Below, in pieces: positions 9,463 through 19,050 of a stretch of DNA of 40,161 bases. Where the stretch lies: positions 1 to 40,161 of the forward strand of contig JABHFC010000098.1 in the NCBI GenBank assembly GCA_018676275.1, in the 5' to 3' direction. The stretch is from Gammaproteobacteria bacterium. Its GTDB lineage: Bacteria; Pseudomonadota; Gammaproteobacteria; Eutrophobiales; Eutrophobiaceae. The notes beneath the pieces were generated by a model. It made no database searches, was not told where the DNA came from, and saw only the letters and a program-made list of their open reading frames with translations. Position 1 is the first letter of the stretch. Every line of letters starts with the position of its first letter. Position numbers and translations under genes: made by a program.

Positions 9463-9720
9463 ATGAACCCCTCTTCTTTAATGACGATGTTTTTGGCTTT
9501 CGCCAATGATCTAAAATTCAAAAACCTTTTCCTGATAATCAGTGCTTTGTTTGTTACCGATCTACTGGTCCCTGATTTTATACCCTTGTTTGATGAAATC
9601 ATTCTGGGCTTGCTCGCCATCATATTGGCTAACTGGAAGAAAGAGCGCAAACTGGAAAAAGATGAAGAAAATGTTATTGAAGGAGAAATTGTTGACGAAG
9701 ATGATAAATCACAGGGTTGA
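9463..9720 (+). CDS. Small membrane protein, DUF6116-like
   Basis: The track start is a TTG at 9457. I prefer the ATG at 9463, giving 85 residues, because the TTG would overlap the region just after the -10 box. The protein has a short amphipathic N-terminus, two hydrophobic stretches (FLIISALFVTDLLVPDFIPLF and DEIILGLLAIILANW) separated by a Pro/Asp turn, and a highly charged tail (KKERKLEKDEENVIEGEIVDEDDK). The LLVPD-IPLFDEI-LGL pattern matches my memory of a small family of unknown function in gammaproteobacteria (DUF6116); I cannot confirm this without a search. It is predicted to be an inner-membrane hairpin with a cytosolic acidic tail. The function is unknown. Confidence 0.7.
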   Translation: MNPSSLMTMFLAFANDLKFKNLFLIISALFVTDLLVPDFIPLFDEIILGLLAIILANWKKERKLEKDEENVIEGEIVDEDDKSQG

Positions 9721-9898
9721 ATTTTAAAATATTGACTCATATTTTTTATTCCTGTTTCTCGGCATGGTTCTATTAGTAGCCACTTTCATCTAATCTTTTC
9801 TAATTAGTCAACATTCTGTTCACTGGCAAGCTCAAGATTAGTCCAGTGCTAATACCCTGGTAGTTATGTAAGAGGTACTCTGGATCTGTAAAAATACG

Positions 9899-9913
9899 GA
9901 TGATTGTTATCAT
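9899..9913. promoter_or_regulatory. Fur-box-like palindrome upstream of fetB
   Basis: The sequence GATGATTGTTATCAT contains the inverted repeat ATGAT-N4-ATCAT. On the minus strand, ATGATAACAATCATC agrees with 12 of 15 positions of the E. coli Fur consensus segment ATGATAATCATTATC. It lies about 28 nt before the fetB ATG, where a repressor would block transcription. This is a pattern match only. Confidence 0.33.
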
Positions 9914-9940
9914 TCAGATTTTATAAATGAAAATACTCGC

Positions 9941-10663
9941 ATGATAAACACGGTTCAAAGCATCCCGCTTTTCAATCTGGCAATAGCTTTTGTTCCTGCC
10001 TTTGCTGTCCTTCTTATTCTTGCTAAATGGTCTTTAAACGCCAGCAATGCACTTCATGCGATAATACGTATGTTGATCCAGTTACTGATCATTGGTTATT
10101 TTCTCACTTATATTTTTGAAGCAAAACATGCCTGGGTAATTCTGTTTATTTTGACTGCAATGGTTTTAGCGTCAAGTTGGATAGCACTGGGCACAATAAA
10201 GTCTATTCGATATCTGCTATTTAAACATGCCTTTCTATCCATCGCGTTTGGTGGCGGCATTACTCTGGCGCTAATCACACAGGGAGTTCTCGTACTTAAG
10301 CCCTGGTATCTACCACAGCTTATGATTCCACTTGCAGGAATGATATTTGCGAATTCAATGAATAGCATTAGTCTTGCTGCTGAACGACTCAATGCTGAAT
10401 TGGAAAGGAATGTGCCATATAACGAGGCACGTAACATCGCACTCCATGCAGCTCTGATTCCTATAATCAATTCATTGTTTGCTGTAGGACTTGTTTCCCT
10501 GCCGGGCATGATGACAGGGCAAATATTATCTGGTGTTTCTCCCCTGATAGCTATCAGGTATCAAATTATGGTGATGTGTATGATATTCGGATCATCGGGC
10601 ATTTCTGCGGCCTGTTTTTTAATGTTAGCCAAACCTGTCTTTGAAAAAAGCCGGAGTAATTAA
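9941..10663 (+). CDS. fetB: FetB-type (UPF0014) ABC permease
   Basis: A 240-residue integral membrane protein with about six to seven hydrophobic helices. It carries the characteristic UPF0014 stretch MIPLAGMIFANSMNSISLAAERLNAELE, followed by the EARNIALHAALIPIINSLFAVGLVSLPGMMTGQILSGVSPLIAIRYQI segment that is strongly conserved in FetB/YbbM. E. coli FetAB is implicated in iron export and resistance to oxidative stress. FetB normally works with the ATPase FetA, but no ATP-binding partner is encoded on either side here, so this copy is an orphan or its ATPase lies elsewhere. The Shine-Dalgarno is weak. A Fur-like palindrome lies just upstream. Confidence 0.85.
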   Translation: MINTVQSIPLFNLAIAFVPAFAVLLILAKWSLNASNALHAIIRMLIQLLIIGYFLTYIFEAKHAWVILFILTAMVLASSWIALGTIKSIRYLLFKHAFLSIAFGGGITLALITQGVLVLKPWYLPQLMIPLAGMIFANSMNSISLAAERLNAELERNVPYNEARNIALHAALIPIINSLFAVGLVSLPGMMTGQILSGVSPLIAIRYQIMVMCMIFGSSGISAACFLMLAKPVFEKSRSN

Positions 10664-10781
10664 CACAGGAATGTATGTAGGTTAAGACAGGTAGCTAGTA
10701 ATAATTGCATATAGCTGGCAGGTTTGAACTAATAAATTTTACAATCCTCCTTATTTTTCATTTATATTTGCGAGATTGTCC

Positions 10782-10787
10782 TATAAT
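10782..10787 (+). promoter_or_regulatory. Possible -10 box for the 81-residue gene
   Basis: A perfect TATAAT lies about 55 nt before the ATG at 10842. The region 17 bp upstream has no good -35 match. A clear AGGAG ribosome site follows at 10829-10833, 8 nt before the ATG, which supports the gene and its start. Confidence 0.35.
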
Positions 10788-10841
10788 CCAGCAATAGTCC
10801 GGGCAGATAAAATATTAATTGCTTAATCAGGAGTCAATTTA

Positions 10842-11087
10842 ATGTCAGATAACGATGATCAAACCCAAGCCACTATTGCAAAAACACTATGGTCGGAAAC
10901 TCTAATAGAGCTGCTGATTGTTTCATTAGAGAAAAACCTTTCTGACGAGAAAATTGTAGAGCTATTGAAAGATCTTAAACAAAAGAAATTTAAACCAGAT
11001 TATATTGTCAGGAAGGTATCAAAGAGCCTCGGTGAAAAACAAGCCAACAGGGTTAAACTACTACTACCCAAAACCTTGAGTCGATGA
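10842..11087 (+). CDS. Small hypothetical protein, helical, not recognised
   Basis: An 81-residue soluble, highly charged protein with no signal peptide, membrane segment or cysteine. A strong AGGAG Shine-Dalgarno 8 nt before the ATG supports it as a real gene. The sequence suggests three or four helices: TLWSETLIELLIVSLEKN, SDEKIVELLKDLKQKKF, and PDYIVRKVSKSLGEKQANRVKLLL. The compact basic C-terminal half could bind nucleic acid or a partner protein, but that is only a guess. It stands alone between fetB and the convergent gltD gene. I do not recognise the family. Confidence 0.65.
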   Translation: MSDNDDQTQATIAKTLWSETLIELLIVSLEKNLSDEKIVELLKDLKQKKFKPDYIVRKVSKSLGEKQANRVKLLLPKTLSR

Positions 11088-11145
11088 TCGCTTAAAACCT
11101 CTTTTACAATGGCTTTAACCCGGTTGTATTAGAATGTAATTCAAC

Positions 11146-12591
11146 TCAGACTGGTGCTGGCAAATCTGAGCTTCCCATCAAATAATCGTCAATCCCTCTG
11201 GCTGCGCTCCTGCCCTCGGCTATAGCCCAAACGATCAAGCTCTGTCCTCGCTGCATATCGCCTGCAGTAAAAACACCTTTAACGTTCGTCATCCAGGTCT
11301 TTTTATCTGCAATAATATTGCCACGTGCATCCAGTTCAAGACCCAGTTGTTCAAGCATGCCCGGTTTTTCCGGACCGAGGAAGCCCATGGCCAGGAAGGC
11401 GAGATCACAGGGTAGTTCCTGTTCACTGCCGGCGACTTCTTCGAAACTCATTCGTCCGTCAACATTCTTCATTTCTACATTTACCAGCTGCAGTGCCTTA
11501 ACATTGCCATTGCCATCATCAACAAAGCGTTTGGTATTCACAGAATAAACTCGTTCGACACCTTCTTCATGAGCAGAAGCTGTCCTGAAAATACGAGGCC
11601 ATTCCGGCCAGGGGTTATCTTCAGGTCTTGATGATGGTGGTTTCGGCATGATTTCCAATTGATGTACAGATGCACAACCTTGTCGGTTTGCTGTGCCTAA
11701 ACAATCGGCACCGGTATCGCCACCGCCGATGATTACAACATGCTTGCCTTCAGCATTAATAAAGTTATCCGGTTTATCGTCTCCTTCACACAGCCTGTTC
11801 TGCATTGGCAGGTATTCCATCGCCTGGTAAATACCTTTTAACTCACGACCTTCTGCGGGTAAGTCGCGGGCAGCACAAGCGCCTCCTGTTAATAACAGGG
11901 CGTCAAAATCATTTTGTAATTGTTCAACAGGAATATTATCACCGACATGCGCATTGGTTTTGAAGGTAACACCTTCAGCTTCCATTTGTTTCATCCTTCG
12001 ATCAATCTGACTCTTTTCCATTTTGAATTCTGGAATCCCGTAGCGTAGCAAGCCACCAATACGATCTGCCCGTTCAAATACTGTCACATCATGACCTGCC
12101 CTGGCCAGTTGCTGTGCCGCTGCCAGACCAGCCGGACCCGAACCAACGATGGCAACTTTCTTGCCGGTTTTTGTCTCAGCAATTTCGGGTTTAATCCAGC
12201 CGTTCTCCCAGGCCTTATCAATAATCGACAGTTCCACCGCTTTAATAGTAACGGGATCCTCATTTATACCTAATACACAGGAACCTTCGCATGGTGCCGG
12301 ACACAGGGTGCCGGTAAATTCGGGAAAATTATTGGTCGCATGCAAACGTTGAATCGCTTCATTCCATTGATCACGATATACGAGATCATTCCAGTCAGGG
12401 ATCATATTGCCCAGCGGGCAACCTTGATGACAGAAAGGAATACCACAATCCATACAGCGTGATGCCTGGGTTTTTAGAGGTTCAACAGGCCACGGTTGCA
12501 TGACTTGCCGGAAATCTTTCAAGCGTTCTTCTACCGGACGATAGGGTTGTTTTTCCCTGTCAAATTCAATGAAACCCGTTATTTTACCCAT
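11146..12591 (-). CDS. gltD: Glutamate synthase (NADPH) small subunit
   Basis: A 481-residue protein matching GltD. The N-terminal cysteine clusters that hold the two 4Fe-4S centres are present: C46, C49, C54 and C58 ([13 protein letters not shown]) and C97, C101 and C105 (CPAPCEGSC). The FAD-binding motif is [17 protein letters not shown] and the NADPH-binding motif is [11 protein letters not shown]. The C-terminal [20 protein letters not shown] motif contacts FAD. It takes electrons from NADPH and passes them to GltB, which makes two glutamates from glutamine and 2-oxoglutarate. Its ATG lies 8 nt inside the 3' end of gltB, so the subunits are translationally coupled. There is no obvious hairpin terminator before the convergent gene. 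Confidence 0.97.
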   Translation of the reverse strand: MGKITGFIEFDREKQPYRPVEERLKDFRQVMQPWPVEPLKTQASRCMDCGIPFCHQGCPLGNMIPDWNDLVYRDQWNEAIQRLHATNNFPEFTGTLCPAPCEGSCVLGINEDPVTIKAVELSIIDKAWENGWIKPEIAETKTGKKVAIVGSGPAGLAAAQQLARAGHDVTVFERADRIGGLLRYGIPEFKMEKSQIDRRMKQMEAEGVTFKTNAHVGDNIPVEQLQNDFDALLLTGGACAARDLPAEGRELKGIYQAMEYLPMQNRLCEGDDKPDNFINAEGKHVVIIGGGDTGADCLGTANRQGCASVHQLEIMPKPPSSRPEDNPWPEWPRIFRTASAHEEGVERVYSVNTKRFVDDGNGNVKALQLVNVEMKNVDGRMSFEEVAGSEQELPCDLAFLAMGFLGPEKPGMLEQLGLELDARGNIIADKKTWMTNVKGVFTAGDMQRGQSLIVWAIAEGRSAARGIDDYLMGSSDLPAPV

Positions 12592-15500
12592 GAGCTGCCT
12601 CCATTACCGCATCATCTACTGATGTGCCCTCTTCTTTTGCCTTTTTGATCGCGGCTAGAACACGTTTGTAGTCTGTTGGCATTACCTTGACAAATCTGGA
12701 CTGATAATAGTCCCAGTTATCGAGAATATTTTTCGCTACAGTACTTTGAGTATATTGAACATGCCTGGTCAACAAGGTTTTCACAATGTCCAAGTCTTCG
12801 TCTTCACTGAGTGACTCCAGGTCAACCATGCCCTGGTTACAACGAATATCAAAATCACCTTTTTCATCGAGAACATAAGCGATACCGCCAGACATTCCCG
12901 CGGCAAAATTACGACCGGTATTTCCAATAATTACAACGCGACCACCGGTCATGTATTCACAACCATGATCACCGATCCCCTCAACAACGGTATGCACGCC
13001 ACTGTTACGAACACAGAAACGTTCTCCTGCAATCCCCCGGAAATAAGCTTCACCTTGAGTTGCACCATAGAGCAAGACATTACCGACCAGGATGTTATCT
13101 TCAGGGACAAAAGTGGAATGACGTGGCGGATAAACGATAATTTTGCCACCGGACAGGCCCTTACCAAGATAGTCGTTAGCGTCACCTTCAAGTGTTAATG
13201 TCACGCCTTTAGGTATGAACGCGCCAAAACTCATCCCAGCGGAACCATTAAAATGAATGTTCACTGTATCTTCCGGCAGACCTTCTCCGCCATAACGTTT
13301 AGTGATGTTATAACCAAGAATGGTACCAACTGTTCTATTGGTATTTAAAACCGGCAGGATAATATCAACCGGCTTTTTGTTTTCCAGTGCATCCTTACAC
13401 AAGGGAACAATGGTTGTTACATCGAGGGATTGATCCAGACCATGATCCTGGCTATTAACGCAGTAAACTTCATCACCGGGACGGGGTTCCGGCTTGTATA
13501 GTATGTTTGAAAAATCAAGCCCCTGTGCTTTCCAATGATCAACTGCTTTTTTCATTTCCAGTCTATCAACCTGACCAATCATTTCGTCAATTGTTCGAAA
13601 ACCCAATTCAGCCATATACTCACGCACTTCTTCAGCAATGTATTTAAAGAAGTTTTCAACAAACTCAGGCGTGCCGGTAAATTTCTTTCTTAATTCAGGG
13701 TTTTGTGTTGCTACGCCCACGGGGCAGGTATTCAAATGACAGACACGCATCATTACACAGCCCATAACCACAAGTGGTGCAGTAGAGAATCCAAATTCTT
13801 CTGCTCCCATTAGTGCTGCAACAATGACATCACGTCCAGTCTTTAACTGACCGTCAGCCTGTACCACAATGCGATCCCGCAAACCGTTTTGTACCAATAC
13901 CTGTTGAGTTTCAGCCAGACCAAGTTCCCAGGGTAAACCTGCATGCTTCAATGAGCTTATCGGTGAAGCACCTGTGCCTCCATCGTAACCAGAGATAAGT
14001 ACCACGTCAGAATGTGCTTTAGCCACACCGGCTGCAACCGTACCCACGCCAACCTCTGCCACCAGTTTCACATGCACTCGTGCTTCAGGATTGGAGTTCT
14101 TTAAGTCATGAATAAGCTGTGCCAGATCTTCAATAGAATAAATATCATGGTGCGGTGGTGGCGATATCAATCCAACCCCTGCAGTAGAGTGTCGTACTTT
14201 TGCTATCCAGGGATAGACTTTAGGACCAGGTAATTGACCTCCTTCACCCGGTTTTGCCCCTTGTGCCATCTTGATCTGTAAATCATCTGCATTTGCCAGG
14301 TATTCGCTTGTTACACCAAAGCGACCCGAGGCAACCTGTTTAATTGAACTCCTTCTCGAGTCTCCATTAGCGTCGGGCGTAAAACGGTCAGGGTCTTCGC
14401 CACCTTCGCCGGTATTAGATTTTCCGCCGATTCGATTCATGGCAATCGCCAGCGTTTCGTGTGCTTCCTGACTTATTGAGCCATATGACATGGCACCGGT
14501 CGAAAAGCGTTTCATTATATTTTCGATCGGTTCAACTTCATCTAAAGGAATCGACTTGTTTGAATTCTTGAATTCGAATAAGCCTCTAAGCGTAGCAATA
14601 TGTTCGTTTTGATCGTCTACCAGTGAAGTATATTCTTTGAAAATCTGGTACTGCCCTGAACGCGTAGCATGTTGCAGTTTAAAAACAGTATCAGGATTGA
14701 AAAGATGATATTCCCCATCACGTCGCCATTGATACTCTCCACCCCATTCCAGTTCAGGACGTTGAACCTGTCGATCCGGAAAGGCATTGTGATGACGTAA
14801 GCTCATTTCTTCTGCAACCACATCCAGGCCGATTCCGCCGATACGGGATGCTGTCCAGGTGAAATACTTATCCACGAAATCTTTGTCAAGACCAATGGCT
14901 TCAAAAATCTGTGCGCCACGATAGGATTGAACTGTTGATACCCCCATCTTTGCCATGATTTTGGTCAGGCCTTTGTTTACAGCCTTGATAAAATTCTGAA
15001 TTGCCTTTTCATGTGACATATCCGGAACATGTCCAGATCCAATCAAATCCCCTAATGACTCAAAAGCGAGGTAAGGATTAACACAACCGACGCCATAACC
15101 TAATAATACCGCGAAGTGATGAACCTCACGTGGCTCTCCCGATTCCAGAACCAGACTTATTTGTGTGCGCGTTCCCTTTCTTACAAGGTAATGATGTACT
15201 CCGGCTGTCGCTAATAATGCCGGTATCGGTGCGTGATCTTTATCAATATCACGGTCCGATAAAATAATGTAGGTAAAACCTTCCGCAAGTGCTGCATCTG
15301 CCGCTTCACAAACTTCTGCCAAGGCCTTATCCAGCCCTGCTCCGCCTTCAGCGACCGGATAAACAATCGGGATTACTTTTGTCTTAAAGCCCGGTAAATC
15401 AACGTCGCGAATTCGCGCTAGTTCTTCATTAGTGATAACCGGGGAATTCAAACTAATCTGACGACAATGCTGCGGGCCTGCTTCTAAAAGATTACCTTCT

Positions 15501-17149
15501 GGCCCAATAGATGAGCCGACCTGAGTAACCAGTTCTTCACGAATACCATCCAGCGGTGGATTCGTGACCTGTGCAAATAGCTGTTTGAAATAGTCATATA
15601 ACAAACGTGAACGGTTCGATAATACTGCAAGCGCTGTATCCGTTCCCATTGAACCAGTTGGTTCCATACCTTTAGCTGCCATTGGTGCCATAAGAATTTT
15701 CAGATCTTCATGGGTATACCCAAAAGCCTGCTGACGCAGTAGCAATGTTTCCGGATCTGTACCATGAGTCTGCTTGGGCTGTGGCAGGTTTTCAATTGGT
15801 ACCATGTTCTTTTTCAGCCACTCGCCATAAGGATGTTCCCTGGCAAAAGTTTCCTTCAGCTCTGCATCATCAATGATTCGACCCTGTTTTGTGTCGACCA
15901 TAAAAATACGACCGGGATGCAAACGTTCTTTAACTAATACATTTTCAGGAGCTATATCAAGCACACCAACTTCCGATGCCATGATCACTCTGTCATCTTT
16001 TGTCACATAATAACGTGAAGGACGCAGACCATTTCTATCCAGCACGGCTCCGATAACTTCTCCATCAGTGAATGCGACGGAAGCGGGCCCATCCCATGGC
16101 TCCATCAGACAAGAATGATATTCGTAAAAAGCACGACGCTCTTCATCCATCGTTTCGTGTCCTGACCAGGCCTCCGGGATCATCATTAATATCGCATGCG
16201 GTAATGGGCGCCCGGCCATATGCAAAAATTCCATCACATTATCGAAAGTTGCAGAGTCGCTACCTCCTTCGATTACAACCGGAAACAGCTTCTTTAAGTC
16301 CTCACCAAACAATTCCGACTCACATAGAGCTTCGCGTGCGCGCATCCAGTTTGCATTTCCTCGAGCAGTATTTATTTCACCATTATGTGCCACGTAACGG
16401 AAAGGGTGAGCCAATTTCCAGGCGGGAAAAGTGTTTGTGGAAAATCGCTGATGCACCAGTGCCATAGCCGATTCAACATCAGGATCGCAAATATCCGGGA
16501 ACATGGGCTCAAGCTGAGTGCCGGTTAACATGCCCTTGTAGACAAAAGTACGATATGACAGTGATGGAACGTAGAACAATTCCTGTTCCGACATACCAGA
16601 ATTCCAAATGGCATATTCGCTGCGCTTGCGTATTACATATAATTTACGTTCAAGTGAGGCTGCATCCTTTACATTCGCTCCTCGACCGATAAAAATTTGT
16701 TTGAACGCAGGCTCTCCAGCCAATGCTGTAGGACCAACCATGGAGTCATCAACAGGAACATCACGCCAGCCCAGTACTACCTGGCCTTCTTCCTCTACTA
16801 TCTTGTTAAATATTTCCTGACACTGTGCAGACTGCTCTGCGTCTTTTGGCAAAAAAACCAGGCCCGCACCGTAATCTTCATCGGCAGGAAGATCGATGCC
16901 CAGTTTGCTGCATTCTCTTTGAAAAAACTTATGCGGCTTCTGGATAAGAATACCAACACCATCGCCAGTGTTTTCTTCACAACCACAAGCGCCCCGATGC
17001 AGAAGGTTTTTTAATATTGTTAAAGCATCACTAACTATTTGATGCGACTTGCGACCTTTGATATCAACAACGAAGCCAACGCCACATGCGTCATGCTCCT
17101 GGGCAGGATCATAGAGACCTTCTTTTTCGTGGCCGACAAATTTTCTCAT
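12584..17149 (-). CDS. gltB: Glutamate synthase (NADPH) large subunit
   Basis: A 1521-residue protein with full GltB architecture. An N-terminal glutaminase domain (class II amidotransferase) begins after a short propeptide at Cys22 in [10 protein letters not shown] central domain and an FMN-binding (beta/alpha)8 synthase domain follow, with [19 protein letters not shown] and the 3Fe-4S cluster loop [21 protein letters not shown]. The C-terminal GXGXG beta-helix domain contains repeated glycine patterns such as [14 protein letters not shown]. The start codon has only a weak ribosome site (GGTG). It is transcribed from a sigma70-like promoter about 140 nt upstream through a structured leader. 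It is the key enzyme of ammonium assimilation together with glutamine synthetase. Confidence 0.98.
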   Translation of the reverse strand: MRKFVGHEKEGLYDPAQEHDACGVGFVVDIKGRKSHQIVSDALTILKNLLHRGACGCEENTGDGVGILIQKPHKFFQRECSKLGIDLPADEDYGAGLVFLPKDAEQSAQCQEIFNKIVEEEGQVVLGWRDVPVDDSMVGPTALAGEPAFKQIFIGRGANVKDAASLERKLYVIRKRSEYAIWNSGMSEQELFYVPSLSYRTFVYKGMLTGTQLEPMFPDICDPDVESAMALVHQRFSTNTFPAWKLAHPFRYVAHNGEINTARGNANWMRAREALCESELFGEDLKKLFPVVIEGGSDSATFDNVMEFLHMAGRPLPHAILMMIPEAWSGHETMDEERRAFYEYHSCLMEPWDGPASVAFTDGEVIGAVLDRNGLRPSRYYVTKDDRVIMASEVGVLDIAPENVLVKERLHPGRIFMVDTKQGRIIDDAELKETFAREHPYGEWLKKNMVPIENLPQPKQTHGTDPETLLLRQQAFGYTHEDLKILMAPMAAKGMEPTGSMGTDTALAVLSNRSRLLYDYFKQLFAQVTNPPLDGIREELVTQVGSSIGPEGNLLEAGPQHCRQISLNSPVITNEELARIRDVDLPGFKTKVIPIVYPVAEGGAGLDKALAEVCEAADAALAEGFTYIILSDRDIDKDHAPIPALLATAGVHHYLVRKGTRTQISLVLESGEPREVHHFAVLLGYGVGCVNPYLAFESLGDLIGSGHVPDMSHEKAIQNFIKAVNKGLTKIMAKMGVSTVQSYRGAQIFEAIGLDKDFVDKYFTWTASRIGGIGLDVVAEEMSLRHHNAFPDRQVQRPELEWGGEYQWRRDGEYHLFNPDTVFKLQHATRSGQYQIFKEYTSLVDDQNEHIATLRGLFEFKNSNKSIPLDEVEPIENIMKRFSTGAMSYGSISQEAHETLAIAMNRIGGKSNTGEGGEDPDRFTPDANGDSRRSSIKQVASGRFGVTSEYLANADDLQIKMAQGAKPGEGGQLPGPKVYPWIAKVRHSTAGVGLISPPPHHDIYSIEDLAQLIHDLKNSNPEARVHVKLVAEVGVGTVAAGVAKAHSDVVLISGYDGGTGASPISSLKHAGLPWELGLAETQQVLVQNGLRDRIVVQADGQLKTGRDVIVAALMGAEEFGFSTAPLVVMGCVMMRVCHLNTCPVGVATQNPELRKKFTGTPEFVENFFKYIAEEVREYMAELGFRTIDEMIGQVDRLEMKKAVDHWKAQGLDFSNILYKPEPRPGDEVYCVNSQDHGLDQSLDVTTIVPLCKDALENKKPVDIILPVLNTNRTVGTILGYNITKRYGGEGLPEDTVNIHFNGSAGMSFGAFIPKGVTLTLEGDANDYLGKGLSGGKIIVYPPRHSTFVPEDNILVGNVLLYGATQGEAYFRGIAGERFCVRNSGVHTVVEGIGDHGCEYMTGGRVVIIGNTGRNFAAGMSGGIAYVLDEKGDFDIRCNQGMVDLESLSEDEDLDIVKTLLTRHVQYTQSTVAKNILDNWDYYQSRFVKVMPTDYKRVLAAIKKAKEEGTSVDDAVMEAAHG

Positions 17150-17198
17150 ACTGAATACACCATAATGACTTTGAATTAGTTCGCAGAAAACTGAATGA

Positions 17199-17260
17199 TC
17201 TGGAATATCCCGAGGACACTATCCAGAAGAACACTTGTTCACACCCCCTCGGCGTGAAAC
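17199..17260 (-). promoter_or_regulatory. Structured gltB 5' leader, two predicted stem-loops
   Basis: Within the predicted 5' leader of gltB, two inverted repeats lie close together. The first in RNA order (17237-17260) is GTTTCACGCC..GGTGTGAAC, nine pairs with one bulged U. The second (17199-17227) is TCTGGATA..TATTCCAGA with one bulged A, plus an inner TCC/GGA. Between them is the short palindrome GAACA-AG-TGTTC. No U-tract follows either hairpin, so they are not simple terminators. A regulatory role is inferred, not shown. Confidence 0.4.
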
Positions 17261-17294
17261 TGTGTCTCTTTTTCTAAAAGCAAAAAGGAGCAGG

Positions 17295-17323
17295 ATTATA
17301 ATAAAGCCACCAGCTTATGTCAC
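17295..17323 (-). promoter_or_regulatory. Sigma70-type promoter of gltBD
   Basis: On the minus strand, GTGACA (17318-17323, 5 of 6 to TTGACA) and a perfect TATAAT (17295-17300) are spaced by exactly 17 bp. Transcription would begin near 17288, leaving a leader of about 140 nt before the gltB ATG. Confidence 0.65.
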
Positions 17324-17443
17324 GGTGCAACATATCATGAGATTAAACATATCTCTGCATTTAGATACATTTAATGATAATTGTGTTGTTTTACGATCTT
17401 TTAGAGGATTTTAGGGGCTTTTATTATTCAAATATTGTCTCTG

Positions 17444-18976
17444 TTACTCAGTTTTGATTGCCTTATGTATGCTGGATATCGACTTTGCCCAGGGCTTGCC
17501 CTGCTGAACATCCTTCGACAAGCTGCTAATCGCTGCCCGCGCTTCTTCGCGGTCAGAATAAAGTCCATAGACAAGAACATGCCAGGGTTTATCCGCTTGC
17601 ATTGCCTGGTATAGCGACAGCTGTTTATGGTCCAGTTGAGCACCATTCAGGAAGCGTCTAATAGTTGTCATTTCCATGGCACCGATTAGCTGTATCACGT
17701 AGTGATCACTTGATTGTTGCCGTAACCACTCGTGGCCTCGAATTTCAGAACTCGTTATTTCTATTTTTGTTGTTGTTCTCTGTAAATCCTGCTGTTCCGA
17801 TTTCGCTTCTGTTAGCGCTGGTACGTCTGATTGGTTTAATCCTGGCACCGCAGCTCCGGCACTTTCCGTATGACTGAGCTTTAAGACATCCGGAATATTA
17901 ACTGTCGAATCCAATTCATTCTTAGTCGCTACTTCTACTTTTTCTTCAATCACCTCAGCTTCCAAACTACTCTGCGCCAAAGATATTGGCTCACTCTTGT
18001 TCAATTCATCTGTATTTTTGCTGGAAACAGAAAATTGTTTTTCAGGTAGTCTCAATGATATTTGCTCCGCATTAATCGATTCGTCTTCCTGTAAATACGA
18101 CCAAACGTAGATAATAATAAAAGTTATTAGCAAACAGGCTATGACGACTAAGCCTTTGTTTCGAGCTCCATCAGTATTTTTTTTGCCGGTCTTTGATGAA
18201 AGTATCTTCATATCCAGGTTTGCGGGATCACTTAAACCCTGTCTTGCAAGAAAGCTTATGTTCCCGGCCAGGCCGCCAGACACTTTATGAATTCTACTAA
18301 TTTCCTTATCCGAGAACGTATCTTCTTTACCGCCACAAACAGCCAGAAGATAATGCAGGTAAGCTGTTGTTTCATTCAAATCAAAGCTGGGTATATTAAT
18401 TGTATGAACAAGACCAGTATTGGAGCTTTCATCTGCAATTTCATTAATTCTCTGTAATAACGAGTCTTGCCCTATAAGCACAATCCTAATGAATGTATTT
18501 TTCTCTTTAAAACTCATAAGCTGAAAAATAAAACGTAAAGTCTTCTCATTGAGCTTATCTGCATCATCAATAAACAGTATTGGAATTTTCCCAATAAGAT
18601 TGCAGTGACTGAGATGCTTGTTTATCAGCGCGATAGATTCAGATGTATCATCTGTGTCATTCTGATGTTCCCTTAACATTGATTTAACTAATATGTCAGG
18701 GTCAATTTTTGGGGTCGCATCAATTCGACAAGCTAACCAGTCATCATCGGCTGTAACCACGAGATGTTGAGCAAATAATGTCTTGCCAACTTTTTCACGC
18801 CCTTTAATTAACAGCACTTGTTGACTGACCTGCAGTAAATGTTTGATCAAATCCAATCGGTGCTGGGTTTCAGCGGAAGTGAAAAATAGTTCTTTACTGT
18901 ATTTGTTCTGAAATGGATCTTGTGTCAGAGCTAATATCTTGAAATAGTCGTCCGGGGTGAGTGATTGTCTGGCCAT
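17444..18976 (-). CDS. damX: DamX-like AAA ATPase with C-terminal SPOR domain
   Basis: A 510-residue bitopic protein. A cytosolic ExeA-like AAA domain has Walker A GREKVGKT (residues 59-66) and Walker B ILFIDDAD (D137/D138). A single membrane helix follows at about 275-295. A low-complexity periplasmic linker leads to a SPOR domain at about residues 425-505 (HYVIQLIGAMEMTTIRRFL ... WHVLVYGLYSDREEARAAI). SPOR domains bind denuded septal peptidoglycan, and DamX is a division-site protein in E. coli. The location between aroB and gltB is the syntenic damX position of Pseudomonas. Enterobacterial DamX usually lacks a clear ATPase motif; here it looks intact. It lies downstream of a second, SPOR-less paralogue. 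Confidence 0.85.
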   Translation of the reverse strand: MARQSLTPDDYFKILALTQDPFQNKYSKELFFTSAETQHRLDLIKHLLQVSQQVLLIKGREKVGKTLFAQHLVVTADDDWLACRIDATPKIDPDILVKSMLREHQNDTDDTSESIALINKHLSHCNLIGKIPILFIDDADKLNEKTLRFIFQLMSFKEKNTFIRIVLIGQDSLLQRINEIADESSNTGLVHTINIPSFDLNETTAYLHYLLAVCGGKEDTFSDKEISRIHKVSGGLAGNISFLARQGLSDPANLDMKILSSKTGKKNTDGARNKGLVVIACLLITFIIIYVWSYLQEDESINAEQISLRLPEKQFSVSSKNTDELNKSEPISLAQSSLEAEVIEEKVEVATKNELDSTVNIPDVLKLSHTESAGAAVPGLNQSDVPALTEAKSEQQDLQRTTTKIEITSSEIRGHEWLRQQSSDHYVIQLIGAMEMTTIRRFLNGAQLDHKQLSLYQAMQADKPWHVLVYGLYSDREEARAAISSLSKDVQQGKPWAKSISSIHKAIKTE

Positions 18977-18995
18977 ACTTACCTATTTTTTAAGA

Positions 18996-19039
18996 ATTAC
19001 CACAGGCGGGTAATACGACAGGTAGGTTGAAATACCTGT
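18996..19039 (-). repeat. Two adjacent perfect inverted repeats between the ATPase genes
   Basis: The 74-bp spacer contains ACAGGTA-N8-TACCTGT (19018-19039) and ATTACC-N7-GGTAAT (18996-19014). Both have perfect arms. In the minus-strand transcript the loop of the second (CGCCTGT) can also pair with the left arm of the first (ACAGG). They may form mutually exclusive hairpins or stabilise an mRNA end. Confidence 0.55.
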
Positions 19040-19050
19040 TAAACATACTC

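Noticed and set aside
9927-9944. Five-codon mini-ORF whose TGA overlaps the fetB ATG (ATGAAAATACTCGCATGA)
   Set aside because: A similar mini-ORF precedes gltB, but neither has a Shine-Dalgarno, and chance ATG occurrences of this kind are expected in a window of this size.
16072-16467. 131-aa plus-strand ORF opposite gltB
   Set aside because: It is antisense to the conserved GltB glutaminase domain and shows no domain or ribosome site.
17324-17443. AT-rich stretch downstream of damX as a terminator or mobile remnant
   Set aside because: No GC-rich hairpin with a T-run and no repeat ends could be found.
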